64,000 bases of DNA, from positions 496,001 through 560,000 of the forward strand of contig JANCMB010000001.1 in NCBI GenBank assembly GCA_031317595.1, written 5' to 3'. The notes below the pieces were generated by a model. That model searched no databases and had not been told where the DNA came from. It was given only the letters and a program-made list of their open reading frames with translations. A program made the translations under genes and the position numbers. The DNA comes from Glutamicibacter sp. PS (GTDB lineage Bacteria > Actinomycetota > Actinomycetes > Actinomycetales > Micrococcaceae). Numbering within the stretch: position 1 is the stretch's first letter; every line of letters begins with the position of its first letter. This document shows, in pieces, positions 53,554-62,568 of the stretch.

Positions 53554-55035
53554 ATGGCCCTCATCACCGAGCAATTGCGCCAACACGCCGACTTGAAGCC
53601 CGGTGATGAGGACTGGCTCCACCTGTTGGTGGGGGACTGGCAGCTGGTCGCGGACCTCGCGTTCGCCGACCTGGTGCTCTGGTTCCCCACCGGCGATGGA
53701 TCCTATGTTGCGCTGGCTCATGTGCGTCCCTCCACCTCGCACACCTCATTCCACACGGACTTCGTGGGGGAGCGCATCCGTAAAGATTTGCGGATCATGG
53801 TGGACGAGGCCTGGCAGACGCTAGAGATTCAGCGCTCCACGGCCATCCCCAGCACCGAGATTATTCTGGGCCAGCCCAGCGTGCAGGCAGTACCGATGGC
53901 CCGCGAGGGACGCCCCATCGCGGTGATCACCACGCACTACGATCAGTCGCCAAGCCGCACCCCGTCTAATTTGGAGCTGGTGTATCGGCAAAGCGCCGAA
54001 GATCTGCTGGTGATGGGCACGCGCGGTTTGTGGCCTGACTTTGCTAGCCCCACCGGGTCACGGCGCGGCGCACCGCGCGTCGGCGATGGCTTTATCCGGC
54101 TGAACACCGAAGGGGTCGTCGAATACGCCAGTCCCAACGCGGTCTCCGCCTTCCGCCGACTGGGTGCCGCAGAAGTATTGCAAGGCCAACCGCTGGCAGA
54201 ACTGACCATGGCTCTGGTGCGCAATCGACGCGTAGTCGATGAGACGTTGCCGCTGGTGCTTCAGGGCAAGATGCCCTGGCGTACCGAGGTGGAATTTCAC
54301 GGGGTCACGCTGTCGCTTCGGGCCATTCCCTTGCGCGACGCCAAGCGCCGTTTCGCCGCGCTCGTGCTGTGTCGCGACGTCACCGAGTTGCGTCGTCGGG
54401 AGAAGGAGCTCGTCTCCAAGGACGCCACTATTCGCGAGATCCACCACCGAGTGAAGAACAACCTGCAAACGGTGGCCGCCCTGCTGCGCATGCAGTCGCG
54501 GCGTATGGATTCTCCCGAAGGTAAACAGGGCCTCGAACAGGCCATGCGCCGAGTCTCCACGATTGCATCCGTGCATGACTTCTTGTCCAAGGGACTGAAC
54601 GAGAGCGTCAAGTTCGACGATCTGATGGATCGCCAGTTCCGGCTCATCGTCGAGATCGCCTCCCCGGAGCAGCGTGTCACCACCCGCCGTGAGGGGGAGT
54701 TCGGGATGCTTCCGGCGGACCTTGCGACTCCGTTGTCGCTGGTGATTAACGAGTTGGTGACCAATGCGGTGGAGCACGGTCTAGCGGGGCGTGATGGCAC
54801 CGTGATCCTGCATGCTGCACGCTACCGTGGAGCCGACGCCCGCAACTGGTTGAAGGTCGTCATCAGCGATGACGGACATGGATTGCCGCCCGAACCGCGG
54901 CGTCAGGGCCTAGGGCTACAAATTGTGCAGACTCTTGTCTCCGGCGAACTCTCCGGAGACATCCAGTGGTTGCCTGCGCCCGATGGCGGTACTCAAGTCG
55001 AGATTAACTTGCCGCTTGATATCGAGCGTCGCTAA
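53554..55035 (+). CDS. PdtaS-like sensor histidine kinase (HisKA_2 type)
   Basis: A 493-residue soluble kinase with an N-terminal GAF-like sensory domain (~1-160), a PAS domain (~170-280) and a HisKA_2/HATPase unit. The phosphoacceptor is His297/His298 in EIHHRVKNNLQTVAALLRMQ, and the ATP site has LVINELVTNAVEHGLAG and VISDDGHGLPP and GLGLQIVQTLV. This is the architecture of mycobacterial PdtaS, which senses copper and other signals and works with the antiterminator PdtaR. No PdtaR gene is seen in the window. It is probably in one mRNA with gdh (6-nt gap). Confidence 0.88.
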   Translation: MALITEQLRQHADLKPGDEDWLHLLVGDWQLVADLAFADLVLWFPTGDGSYVALAHVRPSTSHTSFHTDFVGERIRKDLRIMVDEAWQTLEIQRSTAIPSTEIILGQPSVQAVPMAREGRPIAVITTHYDQSPSRTPSNLELVYRQSAEDLLVMGTRGLWPDFASPTGSRRGAPRVGDGFIRLNTEGVVEYASPNAVSAFRRLGAAEVLQGQPLAELTMALVRNRRVVDETLPLVLQGKMPWRTEVEFHGVTLSLRAIPLRDAKRRFAALVLCRDVTELRRREKELVSKDATIREIHHRVKNNLQTVAALLRMQSRRMDSPEGKQGLEQAMRRVSTIASVHDFLSKGLNESVKFDDLMDRQFRLIVEIASPEQRVTTRREGEFGMLPADLATPLSLVINELVTNAVEHGLAGRDGTVILHAARYRGADARNWLKVVISDDGHGLPPEPRRQGLGLQIVQTLVSGELSGDIQWLPAPDGGTQVEINLPLDIERR

Positions 55036-55046
55036 GGAGTCACCGA

Positions 55047-55092
55047 CGTAGGGGGTGGATCCACTGAAATGTGGATCCACCCCCTACGTTTT
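55047..55092. terminator. Terminator between the PdtaS-like gene and the LysM/SLT gene
   Basis: Perfect 18-bp stem CGTAGGGGGTGGATCCAC with its complement, 6-nt loop, then TTTT; placed between two convergent genes. Confidence 0.95.
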
Positions 55093-55107
55093 GGCGCCGT
55101 CGCGCTT

Positions 55108-56820
55108 TTAGCGGAAGCGCTTCATATGTGCCTTGACGCTGGCGACGTAGTGCTTGGTGTCCTCGTACATGCCGTACTTACGCACACCGCCAAGTCCCTG
55201 GTAGTAGGCCGCAATGGCGTGATCCAAGTTGTCGGTGTTGTCCAGGTTGTACGCGATGGTGGCCACGCCGGCGGTCACGTTGTCCTGCGGGTTGAGCAGG
55301 TTCAGCTGGCGCCCGATGCGTCCGGAAATCCATTCACCGGTGGAGGGGATAACCTGCATGACGCCCAATGCGTTGGCTGGGGACACCGCCCGCATATTGA
55401 AGCCGGATTCCTGGTATGCGTGGGCCAAAGCCAGTGCAGGGTCAACTCCCATGGACTGGGCCGTTGAACGCACCATCGCTTCCATCTGGCCTCGGCTGGG
55501 CACGTCCATGGAGTCGAGCTTGTTCTTGTTCTCGTTGGCGTTGTCGACGGTGGTCTCGGGGTAGGTACGTCCGTTGAAGGAGTTGCCGATCTTACGCGTT
55601 TCCTTCTTGACCTCACCGCTCGGTGCGACGGAGGAACCGGACAGCTTCAACTGGGTGCCGATCTTCAACGGAGCGTTGACACTTACGTGCGGATTCAGAT
55701 CCAGCAGCTGTGCAAGCCGCATCCCGTGGGAGTTGGCAATCTGGCCCAAGGTATCGCCAGCCTTGACGGTGTAGGTCGACGTCTTGGTCTTCGACGGGGC
55801 CTGTGGCTTGGAGTTGTTCGAGCCACCAGTTTTTTGACCCGAGACAACCAGAGTCTTTCCGACGTAAATGGTGTCGCTGACTCGCATGTTGTTCTTGGCG
55901 GCCAAGTCCTTGGTGCTCATGCCGAACTTGTGAGCAATGCCCGAGAGGGTGTCACCGGACTGAATGGTGTACGTTCCGTTGCCACTCTTCGTGGGGGTGC
56001 TCTTGCCGGTTGACTTGGTCTCCGAGCTGGATCCTGCGCCCACGCGAATCTTGTCGCCTGGGTGGATCACCGAGTTCTTGCTGAGCTTCGGATTGAGCTT
56101 AAGCAGCTGCGCCAGCGATAGCTTGTGCTTGTAGGCGATGCCACCCAAGGTATCGCCTGAGGTCACAGTGTAGCTGGAGCCGCCACTGGACTTGGGGGCC
56201 GAGCCGCTCTTGTGCTGCTGTGGGGCGCTCTTCTGGCCACCCACGAGCAGCTTGTCGCCGGGGAAGATTTTGGAGGAACGCGAAAGATCGTTCTTCTTCA
56301 GCAGGCTATCGAGAGACAGCTTGTGCTTGTAAGCAATGCCGCTGAGGGTATCGCCGGACTTGACCGTGTAGTAGGTGGCCTTGGTGTTCGACGACGAGGT
56401 CTTCTTGGGGCTTGACGAGCCCGAAGAATCGTCCGAAATCTTGAGCTTCTGACCAGCGACAATGTGATCGCCCTTGATGTCGTTGAGCTTACGCAGCTTA
56501 TCAACGGTGGTGTCGTACTCGCGGGCGATGCTCCAGAGTGAGGCGCCCTCGGGAACCGTGATTTCGCTGACGGAGCGATGCGCCGGCAAGCCGAGCGTAG
56601 TCACGCTCGAAGAAAGCAGATGGGCCTTGATGTGTTGCTCGGCCTTCTTGACGGTTTGCGGATTTACCGACTTGGGCGCAAATGCTTGGGTCTTAGAGGT
56701 CTCCACGGGTAGTGCCATGGCGGGCGCGGCCGCGAGGCTACCAATGACGGCTGCCGGAATGGATGCGGTAGCCACGACACCTAAGGCATGCATAGCAACA
56801 TGTTTCGACTCTGGGGACAT
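55108..56820 (-). CDS. LysM-repeat lytic transglycosylase-like protein
   Basis: About 570 residues. A signal-peptide-like start (VVATASIPAAVIGSLAAAPAMA) is followed by five LysM domains (for example YYTVKSGDTLSGIAYKHKLS, SYTVTSGDTLGGIAYKHKLS, TYTVKAGDTLGQIANSHGM) joined by Ser/Thr/Lys-rich linkers, and a C-terminal SLT domain with HAYQESGFNMRAVSPANALG, where Glu is the catalytic acid, and AAYYQGLGGVRKYGMY. It is secreted and should bind and cut peptidoglycan. The ATG at 56820 has GAGGAACC upstream; longer starts lack a ribosome site. It has its own promoter region, and an MtrA-controlled role is possible but not shown. Confidence 0.9.
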   Translation of the reverse strand: MSPESKHVAMHALGVVATASIPAAVIGSLAAAPAMALPVETSKTQAFAPKSVNPQTVKKAEQHIKAHLLSSSVTTLGLPAHRSVSEITVPEGASLWSIAREYDTTVDKLRKLNDIKGDHIVAGQKLKISDDSSGSSSPKKTSSSNTKATYYTVKSGDTLSGIAYKHKLSLDSLLKKNDLSRSSKIFPGDKLLVGGQKSAPQQHKSGSAPKSSGGSSYTVTSGDTLGGIAYKHKLSLAQLLKLNPKLSKNSVIHPGDKIRVGAGSSSETKSTGKSTPTKSGNGTYTIQSGDTLSGIAHKFGMSTKDLAAKNNMRVSDTIYVGKTLVVSGQKTGGSNNSKPQAPSKTKTSTYTVKAGDTLGQIANSHGMRLAQLLDLNPHVSVNAPLKIGTQLKLSGSSVAPSGEVKKETRKIGNSFNGRTYPETTVDNANENKNKLDSMDVPSRGQMEAMVRSTAQSMGVDPALALAHAYQESGFNMRAVSPANALGVMQVIPSTGEWISGRIGRQLNLLNPQDNVTAGVATIAYNLDNTDNLDHAIAAYYQGLGGVRKYGMYEDTKHYVASVKAHMKRFR

Positions 56821-57017
56821 TTGGGGGTTCCTCATATCAAAAGTTGTGGGCAACGATCCGCGCATAACAAACGACGAGCCACTGGCAATTAGTTCGTGAT
56901 GCAATTGTTATCAAAGTGATACTTGTGAATTTACACTACTAATGAGTCGCAAGGAAACCAGTGTGACTGGATTGGCGAAAGTTTTTTTGTCCACGACCCA
57001 TGTGGGAACCTAGTGGA

Positions 57018-57371
57018 GTGAGTGATATCGAAAAATTGGTCGGTGAATGGCTGACCTTGCCGGATCTGGCGGAGCTACTGGATATTGATATACGTCGTGT
57101 CCATCGACTCGTTGACGAGCGCGCCATCGTCGTGTTGCGCGTGGGCGAACGCGGCATCAAGAGCGTGCCTGCGCAGTTCGTCCAGGACGGGGCAATCGTC
57201 GAAAGTCTAAAGGGCACTCTTTCGGTGCTGCGGGACTCTGGATTCTCCGATGAAGAAGCTGTGCAGTGGTTGTTTACCGAAGACGACAGTCTGCCCGGAA
57301 CACCCATGCACTGCCTCCGTACGGGGCGTAAAACTGAGATTCGTCGCCGTGCGCAGGCTCTGGGCTGGTAA
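57018..57371 (+). CDS. Rv2175c-family DNA-binding protein
   Basis: A 117-residue protein. The N-terminal winged helix-like part reads VGEWLTLPDLAELLDIDIRR and VHRLVDERAIVVLRVGERG, matching mycobacterial Rv2175c, a regulator phosphorylated by PknL. The C-terminal part has LKGTLSVLRDSGFSDEEAVQWLF and ends RRRAQALGW. The GTG at 57018 is preferred over an ATG at 57000 because homologues start near SDIEKLVGEW. It faces the polyprenyl synthase gene, with a bidirectional terminator between them, as Rv2175c lies near idsA2 in Mtb. Confidence 0.85.
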   Translation: MSDIEKLVGEWLTLPDLAELLDIDIRRVHRLVDERAIVVLRVGERGIKSVPAQFVQDGAIVESLKGTLSVLRDSGFSDEEAVQWLFTEDDSLPGTPMHCLRTGRKTEIRRRAQALGW

Positions 57372-57393
57372 CCCCCGAGCGACCGACAGAGTT

Positions 57394-57437
57394 AAAGCCT
57401 CGGGGCCAGAACCGGAAGGTTCTGACCCCGAGGCTTT
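57394..57437. terminator. Bidirectional terminator
   Basis: 20-bp stem (57394-57413 with 57418-57437, one A-C mismatch) around GGAA, flanked by AAA and TTT, between two convergent genes. Confidence 0.93.
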
Positions 57438-57442
57438 TGTCG

Positions 57443-58549
57443 TTATTTAGCTCGTTTGGTGACCGCGTCACTGAGCCAGCGCAGACCGGTATGAGCTAAA
57501 CGGTCGATCCCCAGTTCATCCAAGGCCTGCAGGGCCTGTGCGGTGAGCGCGTCGATGCTTTCCTCGGTAGCGGCCAGGGCGCCGCTGTCGCGCAATATGC
57601 CGCTGAGCCGAGCCACTTCGTGCTCCGATAGGTCACGGGCACCGAGGCGCGTCTGAATAAATTCCACCTCTTCATCACTGGCCAAGGAGAGGGCGTGGGC
57701 GATGATCTCGGTTCGCTTTCCCTCGCGTAGGTCATCGCCTGCGGGCTTCCCGGTAATCGAGGGATCTCCAAAGACTCCGAGCACGTCGTCTCGAAGCTGA
57801 AAAGCTTCGCCGAGCGGTAGCGCGAAATTGCCATAGGCGGTTAACAGGTGCTTGTCGGCACCTCCTAAGGCGCCGCCGAGCAACAGGGGATTTTCGGTGG
57901 AATACTTCGCTGACTTGTAGCGCACGATGGTTCGGGCGCGCTTGACCGCTTCGGCTGGGTCGTAGACCGACCCCGCGAACTCCTCGAGTACATCGAGGTA
58001 CTGTCCGGCCATAACCTGCGTGCGCATGGAATTGAAGATGCGTCGCGCCGCATGGCCGTCTCGGTCGATGGAAGAGAAAACCTCTTCGCTGAGCGACAGG
58101 CATAGATCCCCGGTGAGAATAGCGCTTGCCGCTCCGTAACGGACGGCGTCCCCGCTGAGGCCCAAGAGGGCATGCTGCGCCTCGAAGCGCTTATGTACAC
58201 TTGGCTGTCCGCGTCGCGTGTCCGAATTGTCGATGAGGTCATCGTGGATCAGGGCCGCTGCCTGGAAGAGTTCTAGGGCAACGCCGACCTTGACGATGTC
58301 CTGCGACCGTTCGGGGCCGCCAGCACCGCGGAATCCCCAGTAGGCAAAGAGCGGTCGCAGACGTTTTCCACCGGCCGAGAGATCCTTAATCGCGCGGACA
58401 ATCTCAGTGGCGGAGTTCGTGATTTGCGCGACTTCCTGTTCCTTGAGATCAAGGAAGTCGGTCAGTGACTCGGCCACCGAGGATGCATAGGCGATGCTTA
58501 AGCGCCCTGCTTCTTTTTCGAGAGCGGTGGATGAATCGGGGAGCGACAT
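57443..58549 (-). CDS. Polyprenyl diphosphate synthase (geranylgeranyl type)
   Basis: A 368-residue trans-prenyltransferase. The first Asp-rich motif is LIHDDLIDNSDTRRGQPSVH near residue 97, and the second is QLRDDVLGVFGDPSITGKPA with DDLREGKRT after it. It condenses isopentenyl diphosphate with an allylic primer; the small-side residues before the first motif suggest a C20-class product, but chain length cannot be set from sequence alone. It probably supplies menaquinone or carotenoid side chains. Divergent from dinB. Confidence 0.92.
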   Translation of the reverse strand: MSLPDSSTALEKEAGRLSIAYASSVAESLTDFLDLKEQEVAQITNSATEIVRAIKDLSAGGKRLRPLFAYWGFRGAGGPERSQDIVKVGVALELFQAAALIHDDLIDNSDTRRGQPSVHKRFEAQHALLGLSGDAVRYGAASAILTGDLCLSLSEEVFSSIDRDGHAARRIFNSMRTQVMAGQYLDVLEEFAGSVYDPAEAVKRARTIVRYKSAKYSTENPLLLGGALGGADKHLLTAYGNFALPLGEAFQLRDDVLGVFGDPSITGKPAGDDLREGKRTEIIAHALSLASDEEVEFIQTRLGARDLSEHEVARLSGILRDSGALAATEESIDALTAQALQALDELGIDRLAHTGLRWLSDAVTKRAK

Positions 58550-58675
58550 TCGACATCTTTTCTACACGAGGCAATATCGGACATCTTCAGCTTACCTTGC
58601 ACGGTGGTGCTGGCCGGTTCTGAGACCGCTAGGCGTGCGGTGCTCACTGTCGGGGTCGAGACTTAGACTATTGGC

Positions 58676-59923
58676 ATGGAACCCGGCCCCGAGCGCGCAA
58701 TCTTGCATGTGGATATGGACGCGTTTTTCGTGTCGGTGGAACAGCTTTACGACCCGGAGCTGGCCTCCCGCCCGGTAATCGTGGGTAGCCCGCAAGGGCG
58801 AAGTGTCGTGTTGTCGGCGTCCTATGATTGCCGCGCACTGGGCGTACGCTCGGCCATGCCCATGAGTAAAGCCATGGCTCTGGCACCACACGCTGTCATT
58901 GTCCCGCCACATCGGGAACGATACGAGGCGGCTTCGCGAGCCGTGATGGAGTATTTCGCAACGATCACACCGCTCCTAGAACAAGTCAGTATCGACGAGG
59001 CCTTCCTCGACGTTACCGGTTCCATGCGTCTACTTGGTGGGCCAGTGAATATTGCTCACCAGATTCGTCAGCACATTGCACACAACCTTGGGTTGCCTTC
59101 CAGCGTTGGCATCGCCAGAAATAAATTCGTAGCCAAGCTGGCATCCACTCGGGCCAAACCCAACGGTCTCATTGTCGTTCCTCCCGAACGGACGTTGGAG
59201 TTTCTTCACGAACTACCTATCGCGCATATGTGGGGAGTGGGAGCCAAGACCCGTGAGCAACTGCTCACCATGGGTATTGCCAGTATTGCGGACCTCGCCG
59301 CGCAGCCGGTTTCGCGTCTTGTGGCACGATTCGGCGAATCCGGGCGATCGCTCCATCAGCTGGCGCTGGGAATTGACGATCGGCCGGTACAACCGGAGCA
59401 CCAAGAAAAGAGCATCTCCGTGGAGCATACATTGGCTACGGATCTACGCGATCCGCAAGCGGTCGAGCGCGAACTGGTGGACCTGGCCTATCGGCTGGGG
59501 CGCCGTTTGCGAAGGCAAGGGCATACCGCAGCCGGGCTCGGGCTCAAGCTCAAGTATGCCGACTTTAGCGTCGCCAACCGCTCACGTACCTTGCCGGCGG
59601 CTACCGACTCGACGGCTACTTTGGCCAGGGAAGCTAAACCGCTACTGCAAAAGCTCTTGCCATTGGCGCAACCGGTCCGCCTTATTGGCTTGCGCGTGGA
59701 GAAGCTGGGTAGTCCGAGCGAGGGATTGCAATTCACGTTGGACGAGAGTGGTGAGCGGGAGCGTGAGTCGGAACTCGCGATTGATCGTATTAACGAGCGG
59801 TTTCCCGGATCGGCGGTCAAGCCTGCAAGTTTGCTCGGGCCGCCCACCGAACGTTCACGTGCCGAACAGAGTCTGATGGAAACTTCAGAATTACCGCGCG
59901 ATGGTCACGAGAAGCCAAAATGA
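58676..59923 (+). CDS. dinB: DNA polymerase IV (DinB, Y family)
   Basis: A 415-residue translesion polymerase. The catalytic HVDMDAFFVSVEQLYDPEL, VVLSASYDCRALGVRSAMPM and YSMT-equivalent DEAFLDVTGSM provide the metal-binding acids; GIARNKFVAKLAST and WGVGAKTREQL follow, and the little-finger domain lies after residue ~240. The last ~50 residues are a nonconserved tail without an obvious clamp-binding motif. It copies past DNA damage at the cost of errors. No LexA box could be recognised in the 126-nt upstream gap. Confidence 0.94.
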   Translation: MEPGPERAILHVDMDAFFVSVEQLYDPELASRPVIVGSPQGRSVVLSASYDCRALGVRSAMPMSKAMALAPHAVIVPPHRERYEAASRAVMEYFATITPLLEQVSIDEAFLDVTGSMRLLGGPVNIAHQIRQHIAHNLGLPSSVGIARNKFVAKLASTRAKPNGLIVVPPERTLEFLHELPIAHMWGVGAKTREQLLTMGIASIADLAAQPVSRLVARFGESGRSLHQLALGIDDRPVQPEHQEKSISVEHTLATDLRDPQAVERELVDLAYRLGRRLRRQGHTAAGLGLKLKYADFSVANRSRTLPAATDSTATLAREAKPLLQKLLPLAQPVRLIGLRVEKLGSPSEGLQFTLDESGERERESELAIDRINERFPGSAVKPASLLGPPTERSRAEQSLMETSELPRDGHEKPK

Positions 59924-60038
59924 GACTATCCTAGATATGTAGGCACGGTCCCTTGAGAATGGGGAACAAAAGCGGCGCATGGTGCGTTATACAAATTGAT
60001 GGGTGAGAAGCATCAATTGCGTGTGGAAGGAGAGGACG

Positions 60039-60419
60039 ATGCCACTATCAGAACATGAGCAACGTCTGTTGGAGCAGCTGGAAAAACAGCTGCATGAAGA
60101 TCGCCGTTTTGCCTCAAGTATGAAGGCTCCCGTGAACGGACGGTTCTCGACGCGCAACATCGCACTGGGTATTCTGCTGGCAATTGCCGGTGTCGCGGTA
60201 CTGATTTTCGGTATTTCACAGCAGTGGATCCCGTTGGGTGTGCTGGGTTTTGCACTCATGTTCGGTGGCGTATTGCTGGCCATGCGTAAGTCTGCTTCGG
60301 GCAAGCTGGGTGGAACCCGGGCTCCCGGCGCCAAGGGGCAGGGACGTAAGCAGGGGTCCTCCTTCATGTCGGGACTTGAGGAGCGCTGGGATCAGCGCAA
60401 GCGAGATCAAGACGACTAA
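60039..60419 (+). CDS. DUF3040 membrane protein
   Basis: A 126-residue actinobacterial protein of the DUF3040 family. It begins MPLSEHEQRLLEQLEKQLHE, a conserved helix, and has two adjacent membrane helices (~42-62, GILLAIAGVAVLIFGI; ~66-84, LGFALMFGGVLLAM), then a basic tail (RAPGAKGQGRKQG). The function is unknown; it often lies just upstream of the dcw cluster. The ATG follows AAGGAGAGG. Confidence 0.9.
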   Translation: MPLSEHEQRLLEQLEKQLHEDRRFASSMKAPVNGRFSTRNIALGILLAIAGVAVLIFGISQQWIPLGVLGFALMFGGVLLAMRKSASGKLGGTRAPGAKGQGRKQGSSFMSGLEERWDQRKRDQDD

Positions 60420-60440
60420 CACTCATCCACGGTTTTCTAG

Positions 60441-60474
60441 AAAGGGCGTAGCCATGGCGGCTACGCCCTTTTTC
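60441..60474 (+). terminator. Terminator after the DUF3040 gene
   Basis: 13-bp perfect stem AAAGGGCGTAGCC (60441-60453) with 60459-60471, 5-nt loop ATGGC, then TTT. Confidence 0.92.
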
Positions 60475-60916
60475 ATGCCCGAATGCGCAGGCCCCCGCAT
60501 TACTGCCTCAAATAAGAGGTAGGGCCCAGGCGTGCAGCTACAGCGAACCATCTCCTGATCCTCCACTTCACTCCCTCGAAGCGCCAACGCTCGACAATTA
60601 CGGACCATCGCCTCGCCGTGTAGGGGCGAAATGATCTGCGTGGAACTAGGGGCGGAGAGTGATTCTCTGGAGATTCCTAGGTTTTCGCGATTTTTCCCAA
60701 TCGGCGCTCATCTGCCAAGTTTCCACGGCCCTCCACTTTGCGCCACCGATTGCTCAGGTCCCTCCCAAAACGCACGTTAACTCGCGGAATTACGCCCGGC
60801 TATGCGTCGTGAAGGTCGCATGCTCCGCAATTCCGCCCATTCGCTGTGGGCGTCGATCTCCCGCGATAGGACGCGGATATTTTATTCCAAGGCCTAGTGG
60901 AAAGGGGAGATGTGCG
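60475..60916. other. Intergenic region upstream of mraZ, no gene seen
   Basis: About 440 bp without a supported gene; a 129-codon plus-strand frame from 60659 is inconsistent with the promoter and operator near 60917 and lacks coding bias. It contains a minus-strand array of GTGGNN repeats at 60721-60746, described separately. Confidence 0.6.
60721..60746 (-). promoter_or_regulatory. Minus-strand GTGGNN array with 10-bp period (MraZ-box-like)
   Basis: Read on the minus strand: GTGGCG, GTGGAG and GTGGAA start exactly 10 bp apart (60746, 60736, 60726). The spacing and motif match the array upstream of mraZ, but in the opposite direction and 177 bp away. Confidence 0.5.
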
Positions 60917-60944
60917 TTGACAGTGGAGGGTCGTGGAGTAAAGT
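60917..60944 (+). promoter_or_regulatory. Probable dcw (mraZ) promoter
   Basis: TTGACA (60917-60922), 16-nt spacer, TAAAGT (60939-60944). It overlaps the GTGGAG repeats, so MraZ binding would block it. Confidence 0.7.
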
Positions 60945-60958
60945 GGAGCGTAGTAGAG
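60923..60958 (+). promoter_or_regulatory. MraZ operator: four GTGGAG-type repeats at 10-bp period
   Basis: GTGGAG at 60923, 60933 and 60943 and GTAGAG at 60953, each one helical turn apart. MraZ in E. coli binds TGGGN direct repeats with 5-nt spacers, i.e. the same 10-bp period. Confidence 0.75.
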
Positions 60959-60999
60959 GGGTTGGGGCCGTTTCGGACCATTTTCAGGAGGTGGCGTGA

Positions 61000-61416
61000 A
61001 TGTTCCTCGGGACGTACACGCCGCGCTTGGATGAGAAGGGGCGACTGATTCTCCCTGCGAAATATCGTGACGAACTCTCACGCGGTTTGGTGCTCACTCG
61101 AGGACAAGAGCGTTGCATCTATGTCTTCAGTCAGGCCGAGTTCGAGAAGCAACATGAGCAAATGGCTCAGGCTTCGTTGACCTCGCGTAAGGCTCGCGAT
61201 TATGCCCGAGTGTTTCTCTCGGGCGCATCGGATGAGTTGCCAGATAAGCAGGGACGCGTCACGATTCCTCAGATTCTGCGTAGCTATGCAGGGTTGGAGC
61301 GCGAGGTCACCGTGATCGGCGCTGGCAACCGCGTAGAAATCTGGGACACGGATTCCTGGCAAACCTACCTGCAAGAGCAGGAAGATGCCTTCTCCGAAAC
61401 CGACGACGAAGACTGA
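61000..61416 (+). CDS. mraZ: Transcriptional regulator MraZ
   Basis: A 138-residue protein with two SpoVT-AbrB/MraZ halves: [20 protein letters not shown] and [14 protein letters not shown] in the first, and [19 protein letters not shown] in the second, each with the DxxGR motif. MraZ forms a ring and represses its own dcw operon by binding direct repeats; such repeats lie 40-80 bp upstream. The ATG follows AGGAGGT. First gene of the division cluster. Confidence 0.97.
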   Translation: MFLGTYTPRLDEKGRLILPAKYRDELSRGLVLTRGQERCIYVFSQAEFEKQHEQMAQASLTSRKARDYARVFLSGASDELPDKQGRVTIPQILRSYAGLEREVTVIGAGNRVEIWDTDSWQTYLQEQEDAFSETDDED

Positions 61417-61574
61417 CAATCTACGAATTTGAGAATCATGACGCTGGTGTGAGATCTCCAGCCATCTCGCGGAGCGATAAGCTCTGGCTTCACTTCCCCG
61501 GAGCCAGAACGAATCGTTGCCGGGGGTTGGAGGGGGACCTGACATCAGCGGCGGGGCTGGAGAAAGGGATACTA

Positions 61575-62567
61575 GTGGCAGCATCGCAGAATGAGCGACC
61601 AGCGGCGGAACGTCATGTTCCGGTACTTCTGGATCGTTGCGTGAATCTGCTTGCGCCTGGAATTCACAACGCACAGGCCCAGGGGCGTCAGGCCGTGGTC
61701 GTTGACTGCACCTTGGGTATGGGCGGTCATTCCGAGGCTCTGCTCACCCGCTTCCCCGACCTGCACCTCATTGGACTGGATCGCGACGAGCAGGCCCATG
61801 AGCTCGCCGGGGCTCGTCTGGCGAAATTTGCCGATCGCACCGATCTGGTGCACGCCGTCTATAACGAGATCGCAGACGTGGTGGAGGACCTTGGATTCGC
61901 CGGTGTTGATGGCGTGCTCTTCGACCTAGGCGTTTCGAGTCTGCAACTCGACGAACGGGAGCGTGGCTTCGCCTACTCCTACGATGCTCCGCTGGATATG
62001 CGGATGGACACCTCGGTGGGGCCCACCGCGGAAGACCTAGTCAATGACCTTGAGCAGGCCGAGCTGCAGCGAATCATCCGACAGTGGGGCGAAGAAAAAT
62101 TCGCAGGTCGGATCGCACGAGCGATAGTCGAAGCACGCGCCAGCGAACGGATCGTTACCACCGCGCAATTGGTGGAGGTCATTCGCGCCGTCGTTCCAGC
62201 CGCCGCAGCCCGTAACTCCGGGCACCCGGCTAAACGCACCTTTCAAGCACTTCGGATCGCCGTCAATGAAGAGCTCGATGTGCTGGAAGAAGCAATTCCG
62301 GCGGCCATGGGAGTGCTAAATGTCGGCGGGCGTGTGGTGGTCATGAGCTATCACTCGCTGGAGGACAAGATCACCAAACGTCACTTCGTGCAGGGATCGA
62401 CGTCATCGGCCCCTCCGGGTTTCCCGGTGGAGCTCGAAGAACATAGGGCCGAATTCAAGGTCTTGACCAAGGGAACCGAAAAGCCCAGCGATGCAGAAAT
62501 CGCTGAGAATTCACGTGCAGCATCGGCCCGCTTGCGAGCGGTGGAACGCGTACTGAAGAGGAGCTAG
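61575..62567 (+). CDS. rsmH: 16S rRNA (cytosine1402-N4)-methyltransferase RsmH
   Basis: A 330-residue SAM-dependent enzyme that modifies C1402 in the ribosomal P site. [15 protein letters not shown] is the family start; the SAM motif is [15 protein letters not shown], and [34 protein letters not shown] and [17 protein letters not shown] are all characteristic. The GTG at 61575 is chosen since the conserved part starts shortly after it; a GTG at 61449 would add ~42 atypical residues. It is 1 nt before the ftsL-like gene. Confidence 0.96.
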   Translation: MAASQNERPAAERHVPVLLDRCVNLLAPGIHNAQAQGRQAVVVDCTLGMGGHSEALLTRFPDLHLIGLDRDEQAHELAGARLAKFADRTDLVHAVYNEIADVVEDLGFAGVDGVLFDLGVSSLQLDERERGFAYSYDAPLDMRMDTSVGPTAEDLVNDLEQAELQRIIRQWGEEKFAGRIARAIVEARASERIVTTAQLVEVIRAVVPAAAARNSGHPAKRTFQALRIAVNEELDVLEEAIPAAMGVLNVGGRVVVMSYHSLEDKITKRHFVQGSTSSAPPGFPVELEEHRAEFKVLTKGTEKPSDAEIAENSRAASARLRAVERVLKRS

Positions 62568-62568
62568 C

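Noticed and set aside
56821-57000. c-di-AMP (ydaO-type) riboswitch before the LysM gene
   Set aside because: Such switches often precede actinobacterial wall hydrolases, but the gap is too short and AT-rich and lacks the conserved GC-rich pseudoknot segments.
61449-61574. Longer rsmH start adding 42 residues
   Set aside because: The added residues do not resemble the family, and a GTG at 61575 with upstream GAGAAAGGGA fits the usual start.
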